Shown here: positions 1 to 10,117 of the stretch, piece after piece
Numbering within the stretch: position 1 is the stretch's first letter
How the letters are laid out: each line of letters starts with the position of its first letter
NCBI GenBank assembly: GCA_964019335.1
Contig: OZ025657.1
Span: 248,001-312,000, forward strand
Direction of reading: 5' to 3'
From: Diplonema japonicum
Lineage: Eukaryota > Euglenozoa > Diplonemea > Diplonemida > Diplonemidae
Length of the DNA: 64,000 nucleotides
Position numbers and translations under genes: made by a program
The notes under the pieces: generated by a model
What the model saw: the letters and a program-made list of their open reading frames with translations, nothing else
Told to the model about the DNA's origin: nothing
Databases searched by the model: none

Positions 1-212
1 GTTGTCTGCAAGAGATGCGACGGTGTGACTAGTATTACCCTCTCGGACGTTTTCTTGAACTTCCTCTCTGCATTCGCCTTATCCACGCTGTGCAGCCCGT
101 AGATGATGCCCTCCGAGAACATCTTCCCCCATCCCGGGTGCGGCTTCACCCTTCGCAGGAGCTCCTTCCGCCTCGCTGACCTTGGCGACATCGGGCTCTC
201 AGGCGCCGGCAT
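1..212 (-). CDS. 5' part of a PH-like protein (runs off the window)
   Basis: Reading starts at the ATG at 212 (an in-frame ATG just upstream is followed at once by a stop) and stays open for 70 codons to the window edge. The N-terminus is basic and Ser/Pro-rich. It is followed by a segment with the pattern FKKTSERVILVTPSHLL, a charged turn then an alternating hydrophobic strand. This resembles the strand pairs of the PH-like domains in the 29037-32381 gene and of myosin TH1-type domains. GTAATA...TTGCAG near the edge could be a 33-nt intron, but reading through is equally open. Function unknown; the gene is real by its start context and sensible residue composition, the domain is inference. 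Confidence 0.5.
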   Translation of the reverse strand, partial: MPAPESPMSPRSARRKELLRRVKPHPGWGKMFSEGIIYGLHSVDKANAERKFKKTSERVILVTPSHLLQT

Positions 213-505
213 CCTCTCACCTGTAGGGCTACATGATTACTGCAGAAAAGAGAAAAGGAATAAGGAATAAGGAATAAGAACTGTATTTCTTTTCCAGAGG
301 GGGGGGAAGGGTTTCTCTGCTATCATCCGTTCTTTTATTTGCGTTTTTTTTTTCCCCCTCTCTCACTCCCCTCCCGTTCTCCCCCGGGGGAAAAAAAAAA
401 ATAGGAAAGTAAAACAAAACAAAAAAAAAAAAGAAATTGGGTCCTCCCTCAGAAGCGACCGGTGAAACAAAGATTGGCACTTGTTTCTTTTCTGTCTGTG
501 TGACT

Positions 506-1936
506 CTATGCTGTTTTGAAAAAGTCAGTCGCTTCAAGAGACTGGACAGCACGGAGACCGGACAGCAAGCAGTCGTTGACACCAATACCAATGGTGCACA
601 TGCCTGCAAGGGAGATGTTGTGGGGGAGAAGGGCTGTGGTGATTTTGTCCATGCGCGCGCGATGGCCTGAGTTGAACTGAGGAATGGCGTGCTTGGTGCA
701 GGTGGTCGTCACTAGGGACTCCTTGAGATCAACGATGATGCCTGCGTACTTCTCCAGCGCAGCAGCGGCGACAACAGGCGCGTCAATGCCCTTTAGCCAT
801 GCTTTTGTCTTCAGCTCACCGCCTATCATCACAGTGATGGCCACTGCTTGCTTTCCCTTGTACTCTACACCCTCATACTGCTGCGGGAAAGTGTAGGAGT
901 CCATAGTCGCACCTAATATCTCACCGTTTGGCACCAGGAACCCGAAGCTCCTCAGCTTCTTCGAGACGGAGACACAATCCTCGTTCCCCATGATGTTCAC
1001 AAGCGTGAGGTCTGCGTGGGGGATCGACCCAAGCAACCCCGGCAGCTCTGCCAACACCGGCTTCTCGGTGCACAGCTTTGACACCAACGGCGACAAGAAA
1101 TAAGGTGCAATGGTGCAGATGATGTGGTCACACTCGATCACCTCGCCGGTCACAAGCCTCACACTGGTCGGGTTCGACCCGAGGCCGACAACAAGCGAGT
1201 TTCTTTTCACTGTCACCTTGTCGCCAAGCCCTTTGAGGAGGGCTGCAGGGAGCGTCTGCATCCCCCTCTTGAAGTTGTACATAGATTTTGTTTGCAGAGC
1301 AGCGATCTCGTCGGTGATGGGTACAGGCGAGGGGGGCTTGTAAAAACCGAAGAAGGACTTCAGGCCGCACCACAACAGGCTTCCACAGTTTTCTTCCATG
1401 GCAGCAATGGCGGGGAAGGCGTCAGCGACAGAGAGACGCGATGCGTCACCCGCAAACACGCCGCCCACCACACACTGGGACACGACCTGCATCGACTCGC
1501 CGAACTTTCTTTTGAAGAATTCAGAAATGGTCTCCGTAGACCTGTCAGCAGCGGCAGGCGTCCAGTTCATGAACTCCAAGAACAGCTGCCGGAGCCCGAT
1601 CCTGCGGAGTACCCACCACAAGGTCACTTGCTGCAGAGAGTCGTCAATGTAGATAAACCGTTTCGCAGCTGACCGCTCAGCGGGGATGAGCTCGTTCTTT
1701 ATCCCCAGCTCGCATGCTAGCTGCAGGGTGTACCCTCCTGGCCCTGAGCTCTTAAACGCCCTTGGCCCCTGCTCCGACAGCATCACCCCTTCGGTCGTTT
1801 TCAGCCACCCCCCGATTCTGTTCTCCTTTTCCAGCAACACTACCTGCACATCCCCATCCCCATGCCGCTTCACAAGCTCGTAAGAGGCAGCTAATCCGCA
1901 AGGGCCCCCGCCAATCACAACAACCTTCTTTACCAT
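506..1936 (-). CDS. Protoporphyrinogen oxidase (HemY/PPOX type)
   Basis: 476 residues, the usual length for oxygen-dependent protoporphyrinogen IX oxidase, which makes protoporphyrin IX in the penultimate haem step using FAD. The N-terminus has the dinucleotide-binding strand and glycine turn (VVVIGGGPCG, residues 5-14), then a LLEKENRIGGW segment typical of amine-oxidase-like flavoproteins. The C-terminus has the second FAD contact as GIGVNDCLLSG. The start is the ATG at 1936; the open frame continues upstream only through an A-rich leader that would encode poly-lysine, so I do not extend it. No obvious mitochondrial targeting sequence is seen at this start. A complete haem pathway implies an aerobic organism. 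No intron seen. Confidence 0.88.
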   Translation of the reverse strand: MVKKVVVIGGGPCGLAASYELVKRHGDGDVQVVLLEKENRIGGWLKTTEGVMLSEQGPRAFKSSGPGGYTLQLACELGIKNELIPAERSAAKRFIYIDDSLQQVTLWWVLRRIGLRQLFLEFMNWTPAAADRSTETISEFFKRKFGESMQVVSQCVVGGVFAGDASRLSVADAFPAIAAMEENCGSLLWCGLKSFFGFYKPPSPVPITDEIAALQTKSMYNFKRGMQTLPAALLKGLGDKVTVKRNSLVVGLGSNPTSVRLVTGEVIECDHIICTIAPYFLSPLVSKLCTEKPVLAELPGLLGSIPHADLTLVNIMGNEDCVSVSKKLRSFGFLVPNGEILGATMDSYTFPQQYEGVEYKGKQAVAITVMIGGELKTKAWLKGIDAPVVAAAALEKYAGIIVDLKESLVTTTCTKHAIPQFNSGHRARMDKITTALLPHNISLAGMCTIGIGVNDCLLSGLRAVQSLEATDFFKTA

Positions 1937-2078
1937 TTCTTTCTTTTTTTTTTTTATACCACGCTTTTTTTTTTTTTTTTGCACCCCGGAGGTTCCTATT
2001 CTCGACAAAAAAATAAAAATAAAAAAATGGAAGATGGGCCGAAAGGTGCCATCGGTGTGACAACAGTAGTTAGTGCGC

Positions 2079-2873
2079 TTAATACGCAAAACTTGCGGCG
2101 GGTGTGAAATGGTTAGTAGCATTGTAGATAGAAGGTGAAGGGCGGGCGCTTTGGGGTTGCTGTTTGGGTGCAACGCCAGGAGGCGTCCCGGGGCGAGGCA
2201 CGAAGGGCTGGGGGGTGTTCGGTGGCGAAGAAGCGTTCCATGGCTTTGGCTTGTTGGGGGTAGTGGTGGTGGTAGTCGCAGGTATTGGTGTGGCTGCCTG
2301 TTGTCTGCAGTCCCGAAGCGACTCGTTAAGCGTTTCAACACCCTTGTCCAACACAGCAAGCCTAGTGAGCAACGACCCATACTGCTGCTGTGTCTCCCAC
2401 TGGTATCTGAGAAGATTGCTCTGAACCTGCAACATATTCTGCTGGTTTGCAACGGTGCCCTTGAGTCCTTCATCTTCTTTCACCTTGAAGGCTTCTTTGA
2501 TGTCAATAATGCTTGCACGACTTTCAAGAGCAACTGTTTCAAGGGATCTGATGGAATCCTCGAGACACTTGATAGATGCAGCGTTTGAGGGTTCAGCAAC
2601 TTCAGGAAAAGGATCGATGCCACGCTCCACACTCTGAATGGTAGCTTCTTGCAATGTCTGTGTCCCTGTGTTCACCACAGGGGGTGGTGGTGGTGGTGGT
2701 GGTATAGATACTGATGCATCACATGGGGGACATGCGGCTGCTTCGTTGACACCTTCACCGCAGTCCACCTCCATTGCCTCTGAATCTTCACATTTCTTCT
2801 TTGCGTTCTTCTCGTCCTTCTTCTTCTCTTCCCTGGCCCTTTTGCACGCCTCTTTTTTGCCAGCTTTCGGCAT
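2079..2873 (-). CDS. Unknown coiled-coil protein with basic N-terminus
   Basis: 264 residues. The first 30 are almost all Lys, Glu, Arg and Ala, suggesting a nuclear signal or charged helix. A run of eight prolines follows, then about 100 residues rich in Leu, Glu, Gln and Ser with heptad-like spacing (about 95-185), and a Pro/Thr/Gln-rich tail. I recognise no catalytic motif. The ATG is preceded directly by about 25 A residues on the coding strand, one of the clearest cases of the A-leader seen across this window. No intron is needed. Real gene by length, composition and start context; function unknown. Confidence 0.6.
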   Translation of the reverse strand: MPKAGKKEACKRAREEKKKDEKNAKKKCEDSEAMEVDCGEGVNEAAACPPCDASVSIPPPPPPPPVVNTGTQTLQEATIQSVERGIDPFPEVAEPSNAASIKCLEDSIRSLETVALESRASIIDIKEAFKVKEDEGLKGTVANQQNMLQVQSNLLRYQWETQQQYGSLLTRLAVLDKGVETLNESLRDCRQQAATPIPATTTTTTPNKPKPWNASSPPNTPQPFVPRPGTPPGVAPKQQPQSARPSPSIYNATNHFTPAASFAY

Positions 2874-3112
2874 TTTTTTTTTTTTTTTTTTTTTTTTTCC
2901 AAATGCGGATGTGTAAATAAAAAACCTTTTTTATTTATTTTTTGTGTTTTCAAACTTGCTTCAAAATGAAACAAAAAAAAGGAACAAAGAAAAAAAGAAG
3001 AAAAAAACTCGATAAGCTTTTCAGTGTGCATGGGGTGGGGGGTGCTCCTGCTGTAAAAAAAAAAAAAAAAAGAAAACAAAAAAAATCTCGAGGAAACTGC
3101 TCCCTTTCTAAG

Positions 3113-4987
3113 TTAAACTTTCTCGTTTTTTCTAAATCTTTCGTTCGAATTTTGCCTCGGGGTTTCGGAGCAGAAATACATGCAGGTTGGTGAGCTCAAG
3201 AACGCCTCCTTTCGCAAGCTGTGTTGTTCTAACCTTCTACTTTCTTGGCATACCAAAACACCACTAGTTCCTCCGTCTGTGTGGATAAGCTTGTCGAGAG
3301 GGAATATCCGTTCCGGCGAAAAGAAGGGATGCTTGAGCGCCTGTGGGTGAAAAAATAAAATCTTTTTTAATTCCTTTATCTCACACACTTCTTCAGCCGT
3401 GATCCGTGCATCAGGGTCCCAGTAGAGGAGCCTTTCGATGAGGCTGTGGCCGAGCGCGTCGCTTTTAAACCGCTGCGACATCATTTTAGGTAGCGCCCGA
3501 TCCTCAAATGAGACCTTCCGCAATTCGCAGCGTTCGAAGGCCGACTTCGTATTAGGGTCCTCGTACAGGGACTTCCACAAGATCTGAGGTTCAGGGGAGT
3601 CGATGGAGGGCGAGCCCAACACCTGTGCCATGCTGCGCAAGATCTCTCTATCGCTGATACCCTTGAAGAGGGACTGCCCGCCCATCAGCTTCCACAAGAG
3701 CACACCGTAGCCCCACATGTCAAGCGACCCGCGGTGCTTCACTGTTCCAAAGATAACCTCAGGTGGCCTGTACGACGGTGTGCATATGGTGGGTGTCCTT
3801 GCGCTGTCGTTCTGTGCGTTGATGAAACCGAAATCGCAGAGCTTCACCACACCATCGCTGCCGAGCAGGATGTTCGACGGTTTCAGGTCCCGGTGCACTA
3901 GCCCTATGCTGTGCAGATACGCAATCCCCGTCAGTGCTTGCCATGCAAGCGATCTTGCGGTCTTTGCCTCCAAACCACCTTTCGTCACCGCTGCCGAGAT
4001 CACTCCCGACAGGTCGTTCGCCACCCACTCAAACGTTGCGTACACATGCCCATTGATACCCGCCACAGTGTGCATCAGTCTCACAATATGTGGACTCTCC
4101 TGCGCCAGGCACGCCAGCGTTGAGAGCTCCCTCAATGTCGTGGTTTGCAAACCCCTCCGCCTCTCTGCTTCTTTGTCGGAGTCTTTCTCATCTCGTATCC
4201 TTTTCACAGCGTAGTACGTCCCTGTGGTGAGGTTCTCCCCGCGGTGCACTTCTCCGTAGGTGCCTTCACCCGCCTTGTGGATGAGACGCAGCACAACACC
4301 AGGGTTCACAAGCAGGCCTGCCGCTTTGAGCTCAATGCGACGTCGCTTTGCAGTTCGGGAGACAAATACCTCTCTTGTGGCGGAGTTGGTAGGCCCTCCG
4401 CATGTTAGGTTGGAGAGTAGAGAAGAGTAGCTGGCAGAAGGTGTAATGGGGTGAAGGGGTTCGTGAGAACTAGGGAGAACCCAGTCCGGTGAAGGAGTAA
4501 CAACACGCACCGCAGCGGAAGAAACCCAGAAAGACTTTCCCTGCGGAGTCTGCACCTGCACCGACTCGATGGCATAGAGGCCCGGCTTCGCTGCATCCAC
4601 GATCCGCTGGGATGCGAACTGAAAAACAAACTTCGGGGCGTACCGCCCCCGCCTCTCCTCCCTTCTCTCCTCGTCCTGCAGCACGTGCTTGTCCCATACC
4701 CGTTTCCTATTCAAGTTTAGAGCCCATGAAGGTATCATAGCTTTCTCTCCAGATTCCAAATACACCCTGACCAGATCACTCTCCTTATGTCGGATAAGAT
4801 TCACAACCTTCCCCACCTTACCAACCGCTTCAATAGACTCCTCCCACCACCACGGCTCAGAGCCGATATCGACCACCGTCACCAGCATTCCTACTTCTAA
4901 GCTTTTCGCGTCTTCACCCACCATGTTCTGTGATAATGCTCCCCATGCACGACTGCCTGTGGTGGGGTGGCGGGTGTAGTACATCAT
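3113..4987 (-). CDS. CDK-like serine/threonine kinase (CMGC group)
   Basis: Two exons (4987-3389, 3340-3113) joined over a 48-nt intron (3341-3388, GTGTGTGAG...CACCCACAG), giving 608 residues. The intron is in frame and hides in the open frame, but removing it rebuilds the conserved CMGC block RITAEEALKHPFF. Kinase landmarks: P-loop GEGTYG near 240, catalytic lysine in YYAVKRI near 262, a TTTLREL helix in the place of [15 protein letters not shown] at 365, DFG, and PPE in place of APE. The first 230 residues are a separate region with a W-rich, beta-strand-like part. Start uncertain: ATGs at 4987, 4984 and 4924 are all possible. The gene lies 66 bp downstream of the splicing-factor stop. Confidence 0.85.
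   Translation of the reverse strand: MMYYTRHPTTGSRAWGALSQNMVGEDAKSLEVGMLVTVVDIGSEPWWWEESIEAVGKVGKVVNLIRHKESDLVRVYLESGEKAMIPSWALNLNRKRVWDKHVLQDEERREERRGRYAPKFVFQFASQRIVDAAKPGLYAIESVQVQTPQGKSFWVSSAAVRVVTPSPDWVLPSSHEPLHPITPSASYSSLLSNLTCGGPTNSATREVFVSRTAKRRRIELKAAGLLVNPGVVLRLIHKAGEGTYGEVHRGENLTTGTYYAVKRIRDEKDSDKEAERRRGLQTTTLRELSTLACLAQESPHIVRLMHTVAGINGHVYATFEWVANDLSGVISAAVTKGGLEAKTARSLAWQALTGIAYLHSIGLVHRDLKPSNILLGSDGVVKLCDFGFINAQNDSARTPTICTPSYRPPEVIFGTVKHRGSLDMWGYGVLLWKLMGGQSLFKGISDREILRSMAQVLGSPSIDSPEPQILWKSLYEDPNTKSAFERCELRKVSFEDRALPKMMSQRFKSDALGHSLIERLLYWDPDARITAEEVCEIKELKKILFFHPQALKHPFFSPERIFPLDKLIHTDGGTSGVLVCQESRRLEQHSLRKEAFLSSPTCMYFCSETPRQNSNERFRKNEKV
3341..3388 (-). other. 48-nt in-frame intron in the kinase gene
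   Basis: GTGTGTGAG donor and TTTTTTCACCCACAG acceptor. Its translation has no stop, so an ORF finder reads through it; splicing restores the uninterrupted kinase subdomain XI motif. Confidence 0.85.
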
Positions 4988-5052
4988 GACACAGCTGTTT
5001 GTGTACACTTTGCTATTAAAAGTCGCTGACTTTACTTGATACCAATCACATG

Positions 5053-7211
5053 TTACCTCTTACGATCGCGGGATCGGCTCCTGTACGTGCTGTTGCTTCA
5101 GTGAGGTGCATACCTGTCGGAGGATGATGATGATGAGGAAGAGGAGTAGGAAGAGGAAGAAGATGAGGAAGAAGAAGAGGAGGGTGTGCGCCTTCTACGC
5201 GCAGGACGCCTTTCTCTGTAGTTCTCTCTTCTATCTCTTCGGTCACGGTAATCCCTTCTGTCCCGGTCTCTCCGGTCCCTGTTGTCTCTTCTATCTCTGT
5301 CTCTGTAGTCCCTTCTGTCCCTGTCTCTTCTGTCTCTGTCTCTGTCCCTGTCCCTATCCCTTCTGTCCCTGTCTATGTCTCTGTCTCTGCCCCTGCCACT
5401 ATCTCTTCTGTCCCTGTCCCTGTCCCTTCTGTCACGATCACGGTAGTCTCTCCTATCTCTGCTGTCTCTCCTGTCCTTGTCCAATCTCTTCTCTCCAACA
5501 TCTTTTTCTTTCTTCTCCTTTTCGTCGACCACGCCTGCGATCAGCTTGTCGGCTTCTTCCTTATTCTTCTTATCCTCCTCGTCTTCACTCTCCGACTCTG
5601 CTGCGGCGAAGCCAGGCTGTGAAGATGACGTGTTTGTACCAAGAAAACAAAACATACATTGCAGGCCATACGCCTGTTCGCGGTTGCGTTCAACGAGAAC
5701 GCAATAATAGCAGGCTTGTCGTCCGGCTGAGGTGGGAAGAAGTTATTGATTACCAGATAGCATACCATTGGAATCGGCTGTGTGGGAGTGTTGTCGATGA
5801 CGAGGCGCTTCAGCGTAGGGCCCTGCGGTGCTTCTTGCGGCTGAGCAACCGCAGCAGGTGTGGAGGCAGGTGTGGGTGCTGGGTTTTCAGCAACTGGTGC
5901 TTGAACAGGGGGGATGAACCCTGCGGGCGGCATCCCGTACATCCCTTGTTGCCCCATCGGGTGCATGTAAGGATAAGGGTACGCTGCATCGGGGTACGGT
6001 TGTTGCAGTGGTGGGGGCGGGGGCGGGGGTGGTGATTCCTCCTCAGGTTCAGGTGTCTTCGTGGCCTCTTCTATGATCTTGTCTACAGCATCATCATCAC
6101 TGTCCTCTTCGTCACCAAGTAGCACATCGACTTCGCCAGCTTGTCTCGAGGGGTACCCTGTTAGGATGGGCGCTGCAGCACGCGACTCAGGCTTTGGTTT
6201 GTATACATGCTTGATGATGATGATGGGGCTGCCAGATGCATCGTACCCATCCTCTTTTTTAACCCATACGCACCCGTTGTTGGATAGCTTAGCACCCCAT
6301 TCGGGTGTTGGGAATTCCGGAGGGGGGGGAGGGCCGTCCCCGGCAGGTACGAGCTCTCCTTCAATGAGTTTTGAACGGCGTTCTGTCCATGTGAGGACGT
6401 GGCTGCCAGCCTCGTCTTTGGCAAGCTTGATGGTGTAGGCGCCCGTCTTGCCGTAGTACCATCTGCCGGCGAGCTCTTTAAGGTCTTCTTCTATATCATC
6501 GGTGATGTCTATCTTGGGCATCGGCCTTCCGAACTTCAGGAAGTACCTTGCTTCGTCACAGAGATCGTCGTCGACGTCGCCGTTCCGGAATTTTCTCAGG
6601 AAGGAGTTGAGTTTCGATGACCCGTATTTTTTCCAGATTTCTCGTTGCTCCTCGACCTTGCTCCAGATGCGCTGCACGGTTTCGGCGGTGAGACCACCAA
6701 GTTGCTCCATCGTGGGGATCGACTTCTTCAGCTCTTCGTAGTCTTCCTTCGCTTTTCTTTTAGCTGCTTCTCGTTGCTTTTTGAGATGTTCCCGGTCTTT
6801 TTTCGATTGAAGTGAAGGGCGTTTCGGGTTGTGTTGTTCTGAGTTGGAATCTTCGCGCGAAGCGTGTCGCCGCCGTCTCCTGTCGGAGTCGTCGTCCGAA
6901 CGGCTTCTCCGCCTTCTCCTTTCCCTCCTCCCTTTCTTTTTGATATCCTCGATGTCGAGAGTTCCCACAATAACTGTCACGACTGCCCTTGTCGATCCTG
7001 TCAGGTGGTCCTTTAAATAGTCCGCCAGCTCATCTGCGAGTCCTGTGCTGTCAACTACACCTGCTTCTCCTACATGCTTGCTTTTCATTAAGACCTTCGC
7101 AATGTACCCAAACAGCCATTCTGGGTTTTTGTGACGCATGACACCATCATCATCGCGAAGTGTCCTTGCCACCCACCTTTCAAGCTTCTCCTGTGGTACA
7201 GGAAGCGACAT
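5053..7211 (-). CDS. PWI-like, RS-rich splicing factor
   Basis: Four exons: 7211-5766, 5726-5658, 5616-5114, 5080-5053, giving 681 residues. The N-terminal 90 residues look like a PWI-type nucleic-acid-binding helical bundle. Then come an [17 protein letters not shown] block, a helical Lys/Glu region, an acidic stretch, a Pro-rich stretch with YPYPYMHP, and a long RD/RS-type tail (many RDRDRRD repeats, a Ser run, then RSRSRDRKR and stop). The PWI plus RS layout matches SRm160-like splicing coactivators, which act in the nucleus. Introns of 39, 41 and 33 nt (GTATG...CAG) keep frame, and the last one supplies the RS-like C-terminus that the unspliced frame lacks. Family assignment is by architecture. 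Confidence 0.78.
5081..5113 (-). other. 33-nt spliceosomal intron
   Basis: Sequence from GTATGCACC to ACGTACAG. Splicing joins SSDR to SRSRDRKR then TAA; reading through gives a premature non-RS ending. At 33 nt it is shorter than almost all known spliceosomal introns outside ciliates and nucleomorphs. Confidence 0.75.
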
Positions 7212-7282
7212 GCTCCCTGTGGTACTGTGGGTGGTATTGACGAAAGGGGTGGGGGGGGGGTGGTTTTTTTTTAATTCTTTTT

Positions 7283-7690
7283 AACCCTTAAAGGACGGGA
7301 ACTGATAATTCAGCTGAACAACTTTGTGGATTTTCTACATTCAAAAGCGTTTCTTCAGACGGGAAGAAAAACTCGTGCACCACGAAGGTGCCACAGGACC
7401 ACAGGAGAAGGACGAGTTTTGGGATTTTCGGGGCATCCTTCTCAGCCATCAAGACGAAAAAGATTCTACTCTTTCTGTAGTTTGCAACATGCTGAAGATT
7501 ACTTTTGAAACGGTTTTCATCTTTTTATGGACATCGTCAAAAAAAGGCGAAGCCTCAAAGATTACCGGCCCATTGATCCTGGCTTTGCCACTCTTTTCTC
7601 CTTATCTCATGACGCTCGGCTGGTTTAAATTTTTGAAAAACTTGATTTTTTCCGGTTTTCTAGGTGGTTTCACCCGTCCTTTTAAAGGTT
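7283..7690. mobile_element. MITE-like element with terminal inverted repeats
   Basis: The ends are imperfect inverted repeats: AACCCTTAAAGGACGGG at 7283 and its counterpart (CCCGTCCTTTTAAAGGTT) ending at 7690, about 17 of 20 positions matching. The 408-bp interior carries a plus-strand open frame with no recognisable domain and is richer in mixed sequence than the homopolymer DNA around it. It sits between two genes. No clear target duplication is readable in the A/T-rich flanks. Confidence 0.4.
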
Positions 7691-8106
7691 GAAAAAAAAA
7701 GAAAGAAAAAGAGAGGAGGAAATGGACAAGTTACCTAAATAAAGAGATTCTTTTTTTTTTTTTTCTTAAAAGTACATTTCTTTCTTTTTTTTTTGAAAAG
7801 AAAAGGATAAACAAAAAAAGGGAAGACATTGAGGGAAAAAAAAAGGGGGGGAAGGAGAGAATTTTTTTTTCCTTTTTAAATACAACAGGCTGTAATGAAC
7901 GGGAGGAAGAAAGAAAGGTACAAAACATGAATTTAAATAATTTAAAGACTACGTGTGGGGGGGGGGGGGGGGGATAAGAATAGACAAGTTAATTCTTCTT
8001 TGTTTTGTGTCGCAATACGGGTTACAAACTTTAATAAGAGCTAATTTGTAACGCATAATTCTTTTTTTTTTTTTTTTTTTTTCATTTTTTCATCGTAAAT
8101 AACATT
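7691..8106. other. Intergenic, homopolymer-rich
   Basis: Runs of A, T and a G run near 7955; no reading frame or structure that I would call a gene. Confidence 0.6.
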
Positions 8107-9069
8107 CTAAAGGAAGTGCTCTGGGATCGGAGGTGGTGACTCGTACCGAGGATACTGTTCATGTTGGGGAGGCGCACATGGGTTATTTTTCATCAACGCT
8201 TCTTGAAAGAGAATCTTTGCAAGCTGCTCCACCTTCTCAGTCTCATTCTTCGCTTTAGGCGGCGTGCAACCAAGAACGGTGGCGAGCTTATGAAGCGCAG
8301 TTTGCACATCCGAAGGAGGTGGTATAGTAGCAGACATCGTCCGCACATCTTCATCAGTCATGTCAACTACGACAGAAGGCTCCTGCGGTGTGAGCCGTGG
8401 GAAAGATGTCAAACTCGTCCTGACATCCATCTCAGAAGGGTACGTTATTGGGTCGGGCAAAGACTCAGAGACGGCCATGGTCTCAGGTTGTTCCATGGTT
8501 GAGCCTAAAAAAGATTTAACTGCTGCGGAGTCGGCAGCTGCAGCAGCAGCCATTGCCACCTCTGATCCAACCCCAGTATAAGCTGACGACAATGGACACA
8601 TAAAAGGAAACTCATCGATTCCATAATCTGGCTCCGGAAGTATCACCTCTGTCACGACAGGAAGATCAGGCACCATAGGTTCCAGTACTACATCGGCTGT
8701 CTCGTACATGACAGGGAGAAGAGGAGCGGTGGGTGCTACTGAGGGGAGAACAACTTGTTGAACAGGCGGTGGGGGGGACGGAAGAATAGGCTGATTCACC
8801 GGACGTGCCCGCGGGGGGGATATCGACCTCAAACCTGTAAGAGGGCTGTTCCACACCGCGTCGCCTACATGGACACTGCTTCCCATCGCACTGTTGAAAA
8901 CAGGGTTTTGCGGATAGCTCCCCAACACAGGGCTCACAGGCGCTTGCGAGGTGAACTGTACAAATTCTCTTGCCTCTTCTGCCGCTGCAACTGCGCGCTG
9001 TTCAGCCAGCAATGCCGCAGCTAGCTGTGCCTCTGCTTCTTCTACCGATGGTATTATTGGTATTTCCAT
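8107..9069 (-). CDS. Unknown Pro/Val/Ala-rich protein
   Basis: 320 residues. It starts with an acidic alanine-rich helix (EEAEAQLAAALLAEQ, then more Ala/Glu), which is followed by a long low-complexity region rich in Pro, Val, Ser and Thr with scattered acidic residues. A short conserved-looking block near the C-terminus (about residues 235-290) has predicted helices around a TVLGCTPPKAKNETEKVEQL segment. Ends in a Pro-rich PPPIPEHFL. No domain recognised; likely an intrinsically disordered scaffold. The leader before the ATG is A-rich. Confidence 0.55.
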   Translation of the reverse strand: MEIPIIPSVEEAEAQLAAALLAEQRAVAAAEEAREFVQFTSQAPVSPVLGSYPQNPVFNSAMGSSVHVGDAVWNSPLTGLRSISPPRARPVNQPILPSPPPPVQQVVLPSVAPTAPLLPVMYETADVVLEPMVPDLPVVTEVILPEPDYGIDEFPFMCPLSSAYTGVGSEVAMAAAAAADSAAVKSFLGSTMEQPETMAVSESLPDPITYPSEMDVRTSLTSFPRLTPQEPSVVVDMTDEDVRTMSATIPPPSDVQTALHKLATVLGCTPPKAKNETEKVEQLAKILFQEALMKNNPCAPPQHEQYPRYESPPPIPEHFL

Positions 9070-10035
9070 ATTTCTTTTTTTTTTTTTTTTTTCCTTTTGA
9101 AATATATTTTCTTTTTTCTTTTTATTCTGGATTTACCCCAACCCCTCTTTCAAGGGTTTCTTTTTGTTGTTGTGGATAAGAGGGGGGGGGGGGGGGGGGG
9201 GGATAAGAAAACCAAAAGGAAAAGGAGAAGTACAGAAGAAAAAAAAAAAGGTAAATAAATAAAACGAGAAAAAAAAAAGAAACTAGTCTGTAACCCAAAT
9301 GTCTGACTTCAGCCTCGGCGAGCAGAGCTCCAAAACAGCACTGCCTTCAAACTAGACTCACGGGAGAAGTGTATTTTCTTTTTCACTAGTAATAAATATA
9401 GTTTTGGTTTTTTCGCCAGTAAACGCCGATTGGAGGATCTCAATTGTTCAAAAAAAAGGGGAGCGGGGGGAAGAATTAAAAGAAATCAAAAAAAAAGCAA
9501 GATATAAAATTTACCAGTCTCACATCCCCCATTATTAACATCCTCACCCCATTCTTTTAAAACTGTTGAGAAATACAGGGAGGGGGGGGAGAAAAAATGA
9601 AAAGGAAACTTTAAAGTACCTTATCCTTATTACCTCTGTGCTAGCACTAAAGAGAGAAACAAAGGGGGGAAAGTAGGCGTGCATGAAGTGCAGTGCAGCT
9701 TGAGAACCTTTCAACCCCTCCATTGAAGCTTCTCTACTATATTCTCAGTGTCTTCACCCCAAAAAGAACCGCAAAAAAAGGCAAATACTAGAAAGAGAGG
9801 GAGAAAAAAAAAGAGGGTGGGCCGCTGTTTAATACGTGCTGGGTAGAAACCATGCCCCCCCCCCCCCCCCCCCAACTCTTTTTCTGTTTAGACTTGCAAA
9901 AGAATAAAGGGAGCTGGGCCATTTCTTTTTCTCTTTCTCTTCAATGTCCACAATACGGAAGTATAGAATTACAGATCCCCCACCCTTAATTTCATTTTAT
10001 TCTTCTCCCCCCCCCCCCCCCCTTTCCCCCCATAG
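9070..10035. other. Intergenic, homopolymer-rich
   Basis: About 1 kb with G runs (9183-9202), C runs (9855-9873, 10007-10022) and A-rich stretches. No supported gene on either strand; the plus-strand frame at 9944 is a run of Pro/Phe codons. Confidence 0.6.
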
Positions 10036-10084
10036 TTACCGCTTAGGAGCTGAAGAAGCCCTCAACGCAGAGATACGCCTGTTT

Positions 10085-10117
<33 letters not shown>

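Noticed and set aside
1937-2473. N-terminal extension of the protoporphyrinogen oxidase frame to 2473
   Set aside because: It runs through an A-rich leader giving poly-Lys/Phe and overlaps another gene; the ATG at 1936 begins the FAD-binding strand as expected.
5220-5480. CRISPR-like repeats
   Set aside because: Short irregular repeats come from RD/RS codons; this is eukaryotic coding sequence.
5106-6035. Plus-strand 309-residue frame over the RS domain
   Set aside because: Antisense of Arg/Asp repeats giving Cys/Pro/Leu low complexity.
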